Shown piece by piece: positions 21,847-32,934 of a stretch of 64,000 bases of DNA; the stretch's first letter is position 1, and each line of letters starts with the position of its first letter. The notes below the pieces were generated by a model. That model was not told the origin of the DNA. It did no database searches and saw nothing but the letters and a program-made list of their open reading frames with translations. A program made the translations under genes and the position numbers. The stretch is taken from NCBI GenBank assembly GCA_946803715.1, contig CAMPET010000092.1, positions 189,298 to 253,297 of the forward strand. The letters are read 5' to 3'. The DNA is from Beroe ovata (Eukaryota; Ctenophora; Nuda; Beroida; Beroidae).

Positions 21847-21959
21847 CTGCAATAATTGTTGTTGTTGTTTACTGACAAACATACTGGTGTGAGAAAATAT
21901 TCATTGACAGAGAAGCAATCATCTCTTAAAACTTTCAATTGTAGCACCTACGACTGATC

Positions 21960-22782
21960 ATTACCAAGCAGTCTAGAAAGGAGCAATGTTATTAAGAATT
22001 CACAAATAGATTGCAAATACAAGGGAAAAATCATATTATCACAGCGTTTCTATTACAATTGAGATTGAAAATGATGCCTAGGAATTTCAAAAATAAACGA
22101 TCCAAATCTTAAAGGTGCTCTGACGCTCTTGGGGCATGGCATTACAAGGTTCAAATCCTGATTCGATTGAAACTTAAAGTCCATTTATCGATGAACAGTG
22201 GCAGGCTAGCCATTTATCAGCAATGAAACTCATGAAGCCAATTAACCGAATTGATAGCTATGAAAAGAGTGCCTTGTTGACATAAGTCATAAATCACTTG
22301 CTAAGACAGGAGAAGAGGAATATTACGGAAATATCACAATGACTTTAGATTGATGAAATAAAAGCCTTGCTCAATACTCATACAAATACATAGTAAATTG
22401 TTAATAATTAAGTATGTTGCTAATATTGTGTATGTCATTGCTCTCAACAACGCATTATGAAGGAAACCAAGCAACAAAATATCAGTCTTCATGGTTTTTG
22501 AGTCTGGACTCCACTGTTGAATCTAGAGAATTGAAAATTGCATACTAATGATGCTCATTGCTCATGATAAACACAACCATAGACGTTGACATTGATAATC
22601 TGTCAAGTTCCTGTCAACCTCAAACTATGTGGTGGGTATTATAAATTATCCTCCTAACTTGGAAAGCTGGAAATTAAGCATCAACAATGAGGGGCGAAAT
22701 CATATCATGAGTGTTGCACTTCCTTTGTTATGAAATATTCAACTCAAGGTCGAGGTGGGTATCTGATAATAAGCAAGTCTTC
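21960..22782. other. Intergenic region with a tRNA-like segment
   Basis: AT-rich DNA between the zinc-finger gene and MED19. At about 22113-22160 the plus strand reads like the 3' part of a class II tRNA, with a perfect B-box word GGTTCAAATCC at about 22149. No complete cloverleaf is apparent. I see nothing else. Confidence 0.4.
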
Positions 22783-23690
22783 TCATGTGATTTCTGTGTT
22801 GTCCCTTTTCCGCTTCTTCTTCTTCAACTTTTTACCTGAAATTGATCATTTGAATTGTGAGCAACCACACGACTGGGAATTTCATTACAATCATGAATAG
22901 CTGGCACCAGGACTCAAAGGGGAACAATGAACATAGCAAGCATCATATTTGTGAACCTACGATAGGTTCACCAGACTTCGGCAGAATTTGAGATCAAATT
23001 TAAGTTCATCAGTATGAATTAGTATAAACCAAACCCGTTGTTAGTGACATACCCTCCCCATCTTCATGATCTTTTCTCTTCTTCTTCTTTCGATGGCTAG
23101 AGGATAATGCACTTTTCCCATCACCTAGTTTTCCAGGTTGAAGCTTGAATCCTGATATCTGTTCAAAGTTTAACAACTTTAATTCCCTTTGTATTGTTGG
23201 TGGTTTCTTGAGAAGTCCAGTCAAACCCTCTGAATCATTCAAAGCTCTCACATCAATTCTACCTGAGAAATGAACCAGTGAAGTTGACTAATTATCCAAT
23301 AGAACTAAGGTAGTAAGGTGGGCCACAATCCAAATTGTAAATTCATTAGAAATTACTACTTTATTTGCACTGTTATCAAACCTTCAATCGAGGTTAAAAA
23401 GTCACTGAGGTTGTCTTTTAATATTCCCTTGCAAAGTTTGGTATAATCTGGTATCAGTCCTGCTTGATTGAGGAGATCTGCATCCCCAGTTAGATGAACT
23501 GGCAACTCTGAGAATCACGTACACTATACAGTTATATATCCAGCTTAATGATTCCCAACTTACATCACCATGAGTAAGAAGGAATCTATTTAACAACCTA
23601 GGTATATATGACCTCACCATTTGCTAGTGTATGAAGGTAAAAATGCTCAGCATCAGTTATCGCTTTTTCCTTCGGGGTATAGTTAACATG
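22783..23690 (-). CDS. MED19: Mediator subunit MED19 (5' end not located)
   Basis: MED19 is a head/hook subunit of the Mediator complex that links transcription factors to RNA polymerase II. Minus-strand exons ending at 23618 (start near 23690), 23507-23382, 23262-23053 and 22835-22783 join with consistent phases. They encode AEHFYLHTLAN, then LPVHLTGDADLL, LCKGILKDNLSDFL, LKKPPTIQRELKLL and ISGFKLQPG, the order found in human MED19 (FYLMRELPG, LTGSTNLI, LSNFLPDLPG, SLIEKPP, LAGFRLHTG). The lysine-rich tail (HRKKKKRKDHED, then LKKKKRKRD) is also typical. The initiator methionine lies in an upstream exon I could not fix. The protein is shorter than the vertebrate one because the proline-rich N-terminus is absent. 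Confidence 0.88.
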
Positions 23691-24104
23691 GTTAACCTTT
23701 CCTTCCAGTGCTTAATAGTTTGCTTATATCTCCATCAATCTAGTCAAAATTTTTGACGTCAAAATCAATGACTAAACAAAACTTCTAAGGTACAGCATTT
23801 AGATATGACTAGAAAACCCATCTAGACTACCCATTGGATACAAGAACAGGATGTTAAGTGAAGAACGATGTATATTTGAAACGACAAGAGAGTGGAGCTT
23901 GAGCAGCGCTTCGGCTTTAGTTGACTTGATGCAATAAACACTTGAAACATGCATTTTACGAAGGAGCATTTGGAAACATATCGACCATTTCTTGGCAGCA
24001 TAAGGGTTCCTTTTCAGATATTCAACAAATTTAACCTTGTTAGGTTAATAACTGGGACCTTCAATTCTCTTTAGAACTATGAGTGACACATACCAAAAAT
24101 TATT

Positions 24105-24520
24105 TGGACACGAAACTGTAGAATTAATTTTGCAATGTTCTAAGTTAATCTTGGAAGTATCAATACTGGATAAACTTCTCATATATAAAGATAAGTTATT
24201 CCAAAAAGGTTTGACCCTTCACGACATAAACTGTCATAAATCCTTTCATCTTCTTCATTTTATTGTCGATCGATGATAGACTGTTCCCGCGCTGCGTGAC
24301 CCAAATACTCCGCGCGTGCAGCGCGTCTCCGTGGTTTCTACGACTTTTCAGTTCACTGNTGGACACGAAACTGTAGAATTAATTTTGCAATGGTCCAAGT
24401 TAATCTTGAAGGTATCAATACGGGATAAACTTCTCATATATAAAGATAAGCTATTCCAAAAAGGTTTGACCCTTCACGACATCAACTGTCATAAATCCTT
24501 TCATCTTCTTCATTTTACTT
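24105..24520. repeat. Direct duplication of a ~160-bp segment
   Basis: The segment at 24105-24264 (beginning GGACACGAAACTGTAGAA) recurs at 24360-24520 with a few substitutions. Between the copies lies a GC-rich word set (CTGCGTGACCCAAATACTCC) also seen at about 24778 and 34662. The second copy starts directly after an N, so it may be a haplotype or gap-filling artefact. Confidence 0.8.
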
Positions 24521-24536
24521 AGCGCAAACGAAATTC

Positions 24537-25085
24537 TTGCCAGATTTTATCTTACCTCAGTTTCTCGCGCGCGCGAGAACATCTGACAACGAAATTCTCG
24601 ACAGGGTCTATCAATCTATCATCGATTGACAGATACAATAGGTCGTTAGGCCCGCGCTTGTCAGATTTTATCTGACCATGACCTCTGTTTCTCGCGCGCG
24701 GCGCGCGCGCCTTCATCGAAGGCCAAAACATCTATAAGGCCTGTTTCAGCCTTCGATGAAGGCCAAGTGTTCCCGCGCTGCGTGACCCAAATACTCCGCG
24801 CGCGCTGCGCGTCTCCTTTCTACGACTTTTCAGATCACTGAGTAGAACAGGGGCGCGCAACGTGTGCACAAGGCCAAGGCCAAAGGCGCGGCGCGCGCTC
24901 GCGCGAGAAACAGGTCAGGTAACATCTGACAAGGCCGATGTTATCGGTCCACTGCTTTTTTGTCAGATTTTATCTGACCTCTGTTTTTCGAAACTGTTTC
25001 GGCCTTCGTTTCGATTTTTTCGAAACTAATTCGATGTTTTCGAAACTGCGCCGCGCAAGAAACAGTGGACCGATAACATTCGACA
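24537..25085. repeat. Cluster of GC-rich foldback elements
   Basis: Repeated words CAGATTTTATCTGACCTC, CTCGCGCGCG and GCCTTCATCGAAGGCC with its complement form several nested hairpins. From about 24943 (TATCGGTCCACTG) to 25077 (CAGTGGACCGATAAC) an outer inverted pair encloses the last of them. The words are shared with 6995-7275 and 34520-34760. No protein is encoded, which fits a non-autonomous family. Confidence 0.75.
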
Positions 25086-25095
25086 TGCATCGCGA

Positions 25096-25322
25096 TTGTA
25101 GGATTTTACCCTACCGTCGGTGCACGCGATTTTCAATCCGCCTTGCCAGGGATAAAATCCCGCCAGCAAGGGTAGGGTGAAATCCTACAAGCATCGCGAT
25201 CGCAAGGCAACTGCAACGAAGCGGTGCGCACGAAACCTTATTGTAGGATTTCACCCTACCCTTGCTGGCGGGATTTTATCCCTGAAAATCGCGCGCACCG
25301 ACGGTTGGGTAAAATCCTACAA
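25096..25322. repeat. Foldback element with 44-bp perfect inner inverted repeats
   Basis: Positions 25147-25190 and 25241-25284 are perfect reverse complements of 44 bp, containing AAATCCCGCCAGCAAGGG. Outside them, TGTAGGATTTTACCCTACCG near 25097 pairs imperfectly with the complement near 25300-25320. The motif TGTAGGATTT(T/C)ACCCTACC therefore occurs four times in alternating orientation. A foldback or MITE transposon is the simplest reading. Confidence 0.85.
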
Positions 25323-25439
25323 GAAACCTTAAAGCTGCTACCTGAGGGGGCGGGCCGAGCTGAGGGCAGAGGGGGCTAATTCCAAATGATAACGCTTGAT
25401 TACGACGGCCCTCGACGCCTGTCAGACTACCAGTCCAAA

Positions 25440-25860
25440 GTTTGCATACATCTAGCGCCGGGGAAGCAATTTTAGGTCGGGGCCGGGGAAGCAATATTTG
25501 GCCGAAGGCTTGCCGGGGCCGGGGGATCATACTCATAGTGCTTGAAAGACCTATGAGAATTCAAAAGACTGCATTGTGTGATATTTATGAGTCTTATCTA
25601 ATCGGGTGTGATGAATATTTTAAACTTAATACTGTTCCTAGTTTTACTAATATTATGACAGCTTTTTTTCATTTTGCATCGGGCATTACAGCAGCATCTT
25701 GTTCTGATTTGTCTTTATTAAATGTAAAACCCCGGCCCCGGCAACACAATTTTGGCCGGTGCCGGGGAAAATTCTAATTGGCGAAAATTTGGCCGGACCG
25801 GGGCCGGGATTTCAAGATTCAATTCTGCCGGGGACCGGGATTGCCGGGGCCCAGTCGGGC
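25440..25860. repeat. Segment bracketed by CCGGGGCCGGGG-type arms
   Basis: GC-rich words of the form GGCCGGGG(A/C) occur at 25456-25526 and, largely in the complementary orientation, at 25735-25855. The ~200 bp between them are AT-rich and carry an open plus-strand frame (reading YESYLIGCDEYFKLN). The abrupt composition change suggests an inserted element, but no known family is recognised. Confidence 0.5.
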
Positions 25861-26543
25861 CCTGCACTGCATGCATCATTTTCTCTGATTAGGTTTACAG
25901 TATGTGTGTAATGAGCTCATTTGGCTCGAAATATTTATAGGGAATTATAAGACGTAAATAATTGTATGCAGGTTTTAGCACTCACTGTGCTTCCTTCTAC
26001 TGAGCGTATACTCACTCGGTATACTACACAATCAAAGCAGAAAGCAGCCTGTAGGGCGAGTGTAAGCCAGTCTGTGAACATTCCACAGGCATGTCTGTCG
26101 AGTCCGGGATCAAAATATTCAAGTTTGCCCCTCGACCTAGGGATCTGAACACTAACAGACAACAGAGCAAGTCGAAAGTCATTTTGCCCCGCCCCTATTA
26201 ATAAGCTTGTTATCCACCGAAGAAGGCTCTATATCATGTCCCTAACTCCCTTTGTCCCTTTCAGACCTTACCGTCAGAAGGCGGGGGACTTGAGTGATAC
26301 TGTTTTAGTTTTACTTTACAACACTGCAATGTTTGGATGAATGCCAGCGTGATGAAGGGGATCATTTCCCAGTATTTCATTTCTCAGTATTTGATAAGAT
26401 CAACGGATATTATCTCATTATGTAGGACAGTCGTGCATCATTGTATTTGGTTTCGTGGAAATGTATCTTCAATTCATAGATCTGTTTTGTCTCGACACTA
26501 TATCAACACAGTAACATTCTCTTTTCCAGTCCTCTATAGCGCA

Positions 26544-27137
26544 ATGGGTGAAACACCTACTCCCAGCGTAAACATAGAATGGGAACCAGATCCGAATATC
26601 TTCATATTCAACAACGAGGTTCCTGGTAAGACGAAAATGCACGTTCACAGCCTTGACTTGGATGACTGGGTAAAAATAGACAGCTCCTATCCCGCACAGA
26701 TGAAACTCAGGGGGCAATTCCTCGCTGAAAGGAAGGACGAAGTGTTCGTGTCAAACACCGATAAATCGGCTGAGGCATGCAAATGGGAATTCTTCCAAAT
26801 TCTGGTCGAGTATTTGCCGAGACGTTTTCCCGATATATTCGATGACTCCGTACCAGGGAAGATATACAACAAGGTGTTGGATGAGTGGGTATCCACACTG
26901 AGGCACGATGAGGAAGAGGATATGCTCATCAGGGCGGGTAGACTGACCCAGGAGGACTGGTGCATCATGGAGTACAGCGAGGAGGCGGGCGGCTATATCC
27001 TCACTTCAGGAATTGTCTACTTCCCCATGCGATGGTCACTCAAGGAGAAGTTCAACAAGGTCATGGGGGCTATCCATAAACCGGTCAAGGTGTTCACCGG
27101 GGCGTTTCCGATGGTGAAAAATGGTGAAAAATGGTGA
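26544..27137 (+). CDS. DUF3445 / heme-dependent oxidative N-demethylase-like protein, C-terminally truncated
   Basis: DUF3445 (HODM-like) proteins bind heme and, where studied, oxidatively N-demethylate small amines. The start is chosen at MGETPTPSV, just after an acceptor-like CTTTTCCAG. The 197-residue frame holds the family core: YPAQMKLRGQFLAERKDEVFV, a central helix region, then RLTQEDWCIMEYSEEAGGYILTSG, YFPMRWSLKEK and AIHKPV. Family members usually continue 80-100 residues past the IH-PV motif. Here the frame runs into an ATGGTGAAAA foldback repeat and stops after a few unrelated residues. Either the gene is broken by the insertion or a weak donor at the CAAG-GTGTTC after HKPV leads to an exon I cannot find. 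In-frame ATGs exist upstream to 26337. Confidence 0.75.
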   Translation: MGETPTPSVNIEWEPDPNIFIFNNEVPGKTKMHVHSLDLDDWVKIDSSYPAQMKLRGQFLAERKDEVFVSNTDKSAEACKWEFFQILVEYLPRRFPDIFDDSVPGKIYNKVLDEWVSTLRHDEEEDMLIRAGRLTQEDWCIMEYSEEAGGYILTSGIVYFPMRWSLKEKFNKVMGAIHKPVKVFTGAFPMVKNGEKW

Positions 27138-27216
27138 AAAATGGTGAAGAATTTTTTTGGTGAATCGGGCGAAAAAAAAGGAAAATTCACCATTTTTCAC
27201 CATTTTTCACCATATT
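27107..27216. repeat. Inverted repeat built of GGTGAAAAAT units
   Basis: Four tandem GGTGAAAAAT-like units (about 27113-27153) are followed, after a G/A-rich spacer, by three complementary TTTTTCACCA units (about 27184-27213), forming a hairpin. It coincides with the premature end of the DUF3445 frame. Confidence 0.85.
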
Positions 27217-27540
27217 TTTCTCACGAATTTGTAGACTCTGGCTCCCTTCTAAACACTTATGGGCGTGGAAATAATCATTTCTACTAGTCACTGGTCCTAT
27301 TCTTAACATTTGAAATGAAAAGAATACGAATTACGGTCATAACTGTGAACAATTGGAGATAGTTCTTCAACAGATTAAACGCCTGTTTTGGAGCCTCAGA
27401 AACAGCCCACGGGCCATCAAAAATAAGGACAAGCTAAGTTCAGTGTTAACCTAGTGATCTACCTTCAACATAAGGGCGTTATTTACCCCTTATGGCCAAT
27501 TCAAGCAAGCATTCGAGAAAAGCTATCCAACGGATTGACC

Positions 27541-29757
27541 TATTTGTCATAGAATTAGAACTGCGTTGACACCAGTGCGCAGTGGGTCATGACAGGGTTC
27601 TGTGATGAATAGGCTACTCATTCGTCAAATCATGCTGATACCACTTCATAAATCTGACGTAGGAATGGGGCGACACCAGTTTATTACACTACCTACGTCA
27701 TGACAGGTTGTCATACACTTGAAACTCGAACAGGCAAAATTTCCGATCATTGGTTCCCCTCAGCCTACACCCTATCATACATTTTAAGATACTTAGCTCC
27801 CAAACAGACCGTCCGATCGATATGAAACTTCGACGACCAAGAGAAACTCGTAATGCCACAATCTCATGTCGATTAATTGATCAGTTCCCATGATGAGGAC
27901 CTAACCCTTTAACAGCTCCAACCACGTTAAATAGATTCAGCATTTCAGAATAGTTCTCAAACGGAATTAACTCGAACATTATTTTTCATAACATGCTTAC
28001 ACCAACGCATAATCGTAGAAACCAGTATGCAGTAGGTCATGACTGATGACCGGGTTCTGTTACGAATGGTCTACACATTCGTCATAACATGCTGACGCAA
28101 CTGCATAAATCTGAATGCGTTGACACCAGTTTACTGTACGTAAGTTATGACAGATCTCTGTGACGAATGGGGGATCAGGGAGCTGGCAAGCCCCCGCGGC
28201 ATCTGTAGGTTATGTTGAACGCGGTTCGGTATGTTTGAAAAGTCATTATCTAATTGAACCTAATTGAGGTTGAACGCTACTTATTTGACGGACTGCCGCC
28301 ACATCACTAGAAAATGTTGCAGTGTTTTTCCATGTGATGTGGCGGCAGTCTGTCAAATATGTCGCGTTATTTTTCATATCACAGAGTTTAGAATAAAAAA
28401 ACTAGATAGAGACAACCAAATCCTATTTGGTTTTGAGAAAAATTGATTTGTACTAACTTGCTGACACCATTGCATAACTCTGACGTAAGAATCCGCTGAC
28501 ACCATTTTACGGTAACTGCGTCATGACAGGTCTATGTGACGAATGGATGAGTTATTCGTCATAATCTGATGACGCCACTACATAACTCCTACGTAAGTGC
28601 TTTGACACCAGTATACAATACGTCATGACAATAAAAGGGGTCTGTGACGAATGACCTACCCATTCGTCACAACTTGCTGACACCATCGCAAAACTCTGAC
28701 GTAGGCATAACAAGTCTCTGGGACGAATGAAGGACTAATTCGCCATAACTTGCTGACGCCATCGCAGGACTCTTACGTAATATTGCGTTAACATTTGTAT
28801 GCAATGCAGCATGACAGGGTTCTGTGACGAATAAGCTAATCATTCGTCATCATTTGTTAACACCGCTGCATGAATCTGATTAAGGAATGTGTTGACAGCA
28901 GTATGCAGACATGCAATGCGTCATGACAGGGTTTTGTGAAGAATCGGCTACTCATTCGTCATAACATGCTGACACCATCGCATATTATGCGATTCGCATA
29001 ACTAATCCGCCATAACTTGCTGACGCTAACATAGGACTCATACGTAATATTGCGTTGACATCAGTATGCAATGCGTCCTGACAGTGTTCTTTGAGTGTGT
29101 AGAATGGGTCTCATAAGTGATTGTCTTGATAAAGTTCCCAGGGGGAGCTGGCGATATTCTGTACAGTGATGAGAGTGTACATGTTTCGATATTCATCGTG
29201 AGCAAACTCAATTATAAGTAGTGTTGATAAGTTCAAAATACCACTGACACCACTACATAAATCTGATGCGTTGACACCAGTTTACAGTTCCTACACCATG
29301 ACAGGTCTCTGTGACGAATGAAGGACTAATAGTAATACGTGATAACTTGCAGACGCCATCATAGGACTCTTACGTAGTTTTGCTTTGACATCAGTATGCA
29401 ATGCGTCATGACAGGTCACTGTGACAAATGAACTACCCAGTCTTAAAACTTACTGACACCACTCCATAAGTCTTACATCGTATTGCGTCGACACCGGTAT
29501 GCAGTATGTATGAGTCATGACAGTGTTCTGTGACGAATGGGTTTCATTTGACATGACAAACTGAAACCACTGCATAACTCTGAAGCTTTGACACCAGTTT
29601 ACAGATCCAACGTCATGACACTATGACAGGTCTCTGTAACGGACGAAATACCTACTCATTCGTCATAACTCGCTGACACCAATGCATAAGTCATTACTAT
29701 GCCATAGAAATCCGTTGGTACCAGTTTACAGTACCTACGTCATAACAGGTCTTTATN
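27541..29757. repeat. Degenerate ~110-bp tandem satellite
   Basis: Words such as CATTCGTCATAAC(A/T)TGCTGACACCA, ATAA(A/C)TCTGACGTA, GCGTTGACACCAGT(T/A)T, and CGTCATGACAGG followed by TCTGTGACGAATG recur in that order roughly every 100-120 bp, about 15 times, with heavy divergence. Insertions interrupt the array at about 28130-28445 and 29090-29240. The array ends at an N (29758). Confidence 0.8.
28283..28358. repeat. Hairpin insertion inside the satellite
   Basis: Arms 28283-28307 and 28334-28358 are complementary over 25 bp with one mismatch (word GACTGCCGCCACATCAC), with a 26-bp loop. It lies in the interruption of the satellite and looks like a small foldback insertion. Confidence 0.8.
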
Positions 29758-30137
29758 GTTCCTACTACAATGTCATGTACACGTTATTATGAGTACCTCA
29801 TAGCACGGCCATGATATAACTGTTATACTATAATGTTATCATACGGAATTCAATACAAAAACAGGGCGAGAGAGGAGTGAACAGGACCAGAACTGGGCCA
29901 CAGCCGCGCAACTTCATGCCAGAATTTGAGACAGGCGTTGAACTGACCTATTTTGGCTTTAATACGAACTCCTATATTATACAAGAAAGAGCAATATGTA
30001 ACCTGTGATAGCTGCGTCATATCATTTGGTTGGAATTGACGACCTCATAGTACGTTAAGTTGGCGATAGATGATAACTTGAAGACATTTGTGAGTTGAGA
30101 CCCAATCTCATGGAATTTAGAGACAGTTCCGCATCTT

Positions 30138-30752
30138 ATGGTGTGCGTGTGTGTGTGTTTGTGTGTGTGTGTGTGTATGTGTGTGTACTCTGTATGTGTG
30201 TCCCTGTGGCTGCGTCTGTCTGTGTATGTGGCTGTGTCTGTGTGTGTTTGTGTGTGACGTATGTTCGTTAGTTAGAGCTTACTTTATCGCGCTTTCTCAT
30301 AACAATTAGTATTATATCAAATCTATTGTAACCTATCAATCGACACTACCAGAAATAGGATAAGTGCTCTATGAGTGGGTGCAGCGGGGTTATACTACCG
30401 ATCTTAGCACCTCTAACACAAAGTAACAAGAAATGACACTCAACTAACAAGTGTCATTTTACTCAGGTCAGGAACAATGGCTGTAACGGTAGTAGTAGTA
30501 ATAGCAATATACATGGCTAAAACAAGGTTACTACACAAACATCATGTAACGGCTCTGTGTTTGAGGATTGTATGTCACACATGGGGCACGCTTACAGCAT
30601 CATGTCATTGGTATGAAGGGACATGCGTGTGTGTATCAGGGTGACGTGGTCATATCAATCTGTGTGTGTGTGTGACGTGTGTGTGTGTGTGTGTGTGTGT
30701 GACTATGTATGAGTGAGTGTCCGTGCGTNTGTGTGTGTGTGTGTGTGTGTCA
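30138..30752. repeat. Two GT microsatellites
   Basis: GT-rich tracts at 30138-30256 and 30660-30752, the second containing an N at 30729. The ~400 bp between them show no gene. Confidence 0.85.
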
Positions 30753-31111
30753 TGTGTGTGGTCAGAGAGCGTGTGGTAGCAATGTGACCAGTTTGTTTTT
30801 ATCTGTAGACTGCTGCAGTATAGGTACGTTCAGGCAGCGGAGTCAGGTCTATGAACGTGCAATGTTCATTTGTATACCCCAACCAGTGATCTAAAATTCT
30901 AATTCATGTCATTATAAAAACCAGCAGGCAGCAACACTAAGACAAGTAATTTTAATTTGGTGTGGCCTGCCGACAACTGCACACATAAGAATTTATTTCC
31001 CACGGTCTAACAGGGTGCCCTGTCAATGTTCCGGGCTGATTAGGTATTTATGATTCTTGTAACGACAACTGCGCACATTGCATCACAATCAAGTTAAATT
31101 CTATACCAAAC

Positions 31112-31240
31112 GGACACTGCACACATACTCATAGGTTATGGACCATAACCTATGAGTATGTGTGCAGTGTCCATAACTTATGGTTAGGATCAGGGTAAAG
31201 GTTAGGGTTAGGGTTAGGGTCGGGGTCAGGGTTTATCCGG
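31112..31240. repeat. 61-bp perfect palindrome followed by interstitial TTAGGG repeats
   Basis: Positions 31112-31141 and 31143-31172 are perfect reverse complements (30 bp) around one central base, a near-zero-spacer palindrome. Directly after, 31202-31219 reads three uninterrupted TTAGGG units, with degenerate telomere-like units on both sides (about 31181-31240). Flanking copies of GACAACTGC(A/G)CACAT occur at about 30974 and 31066, and its complement at about 31340, so the block may be part of a larger element. Confidence 0.85.
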
Positions 31241-31631
31241 CAAGGGTTAGGGAAGGAGTTAGCAGTTGGGTTCAGGGTTATAGATATTAGATACTCTCGC
31301 ATGGACTTTGCGCTTAGTTTAATCTGATTTGGTCACTGAATGTGCGCAGTTGTCGTTTCCAATCAGGAGGTTTTGCCTGATTGGGTAGACCTCAAATTTT
31401 CCCACGCTACCCTGTCAATTGGCGTCGGTGGTGTCACTATATAATGTGACACCACAAGAGGTAGAGACTGACACCACACACGATAAGTCAGTTGACACAG
31501 ATAAGTAGTTAGCAGATAGCAAACGCCCGAGTATTATCTACACAGAGTGAACACAAACAACACCAGTGTACTACTACTATGCGGCATGAGATCAACTGTG
31601 CTAATGTTCGATGTGTACACTGTTCTGAGGA

Positions 31632-32700
31632 CTAATGAAATCTCTGTAGGGGGGNGCTATTTTCTTATTCCCTTGATTACTCCTTGTCCAGATCAAGGAT
31701 AATACCTAGGTCAATGTCCACTACTCTCATCTACTATTACCTCAGTTGAAACAATACACATTCATACTTGACAAATGGTTACCGCATCAAACAATAACCT
31801 GCTCATAGTGTATGTACCTGTCTAAATCCCAAATTGTAGAGGTCCTGAGCGAGCCGCTTAGGATCATGGTCGTTGTGCGGAGTGGTGTTCACCATGAGAT
31901 TGGACAGTGGGGACGGTAGGTGGGGGTTGATGGTGTGGAGTGGTTGACCAGGATTACAGTGCATCATCGAGCCAGGGTGGTGGTAATACTTGGGCTGGTT
32001 GTACGGTGTCTTCACTAGGGATGGTATTTGGGAAGGGGGTTGTTGGGACTTCCTGACAAGCCTGGGGGACCCTGAACCCGGTGGTTGGGACTTCCTCTGT
32101 AGTTTCGGAGAAGTGAACCTTGCGGGGGGCTTTGGAGGAGCGTTGTAGGGGGCTTGATGCATTTGTGGGTAGTGTTGGGGCATCCTAGCGACAGGATGGT
32201 TTATCATATGGTTTGGCATCTGATTGGGGGAGGTGGTGAACCCACTTCTACGGTAGGACATGGGACTTCCCGGGCTATAGGAGCTTTGGTTAGGAGAGTA
32301 GGAATTCGGACTTTGTGCATGGCTAGGACCGAACTGTACAGGGCTGTGGCTGGAATGCTGCCCGGGCGAGCTGTGGGGAGATGAGGAGCTGCTTAGAGGA
32401 GGGTCGTCTGTAGATTGGATGTCCTGTTGAAGTTTCTCTTGTTGCTGTATGAGTTGCTGGTGTTCTTCGGTAAGCAAACTGCTCCGTCTAGTTATGTTAA
32501 CCTGGGGGAAAGAAGATGATTAAACTGCGAGTCAATTTTCCTTCAAACACCTGTTATACCTTAATGTCAAATTCATTTTAACTCACTATATCCTCTGATT
32601 CGGTACTGTTTGAGTCATCCACACGTAGGTGTTTGAGATTTTCAGCAATGCTCTTAAGCATTAGAGAGTGCTCCAATCTTGACATTTTATCTCTATCCAT
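31632..32700 (-). CDS. Proline/serine-rich protein of unknown function
   Basis: Two well-supported minus-strand exons, 32700-32587 and 32501-31818, join in phase 0 through GTGAGT and a pyrimidine-CAG acceptor. The first encodes a short helical segment (MSRLEHSLMLKSIAENLKHL). The second begins with RRSSLLTEEHQQLIQQQEKL, a likely coiled coil, and continues as about 180 residues of low-complexity Ser, Pro, Gln, Asn and His sequence with SP dipeptides and PPKPP. It ends in DPKRLAQDLYNLGFRQ, which may be a conserved motif. A 12-bp last exon (31643-31632, Arg-Phe-His-stop) would complete a 269-residue protein but is uncertain. The composition suggests a disordered adaptor or regulatory protein; I do not recognise the family. 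Confidence 0.65.
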
Positions 32701-32934
32701 GTTTCCTTGCAATACACAGTGTGGTTAGATTAGAATATTAGAATAGATAGATTAAAATAGATGGCCCAACTCTAACCCTCATCAGCAAACATATACAGGA
32801 ATAGTGCCAAATTTACACGACTTTTCAAAAGGGACAAATACAAAGGACTTGTTTAATATGTCTATGTTAGCTATAGTATTTGGTCCAAGATTCATATTCC
32901 AAATTGGATATAACTGTGGCAGAATCATCATTTT

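Larger units (their letters stand above)
23700..26543. other. Repeat-rich intergenic region
   Basis: The region holds a direct duplication (24105-24520), CGCG-rich hairpin elements (24537-25085), a 227-bp foldback element (25096-25322) and a segment bracketed by CCGGGG-rich arms (25440-25860). A single N at 24359 sits exactly at the start of the second duplicate, which suggests an assembly join. The last 300 bases probably contain the promoter and 5' UTR exon of the DUF3445 gene. Confidence 0.6.
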
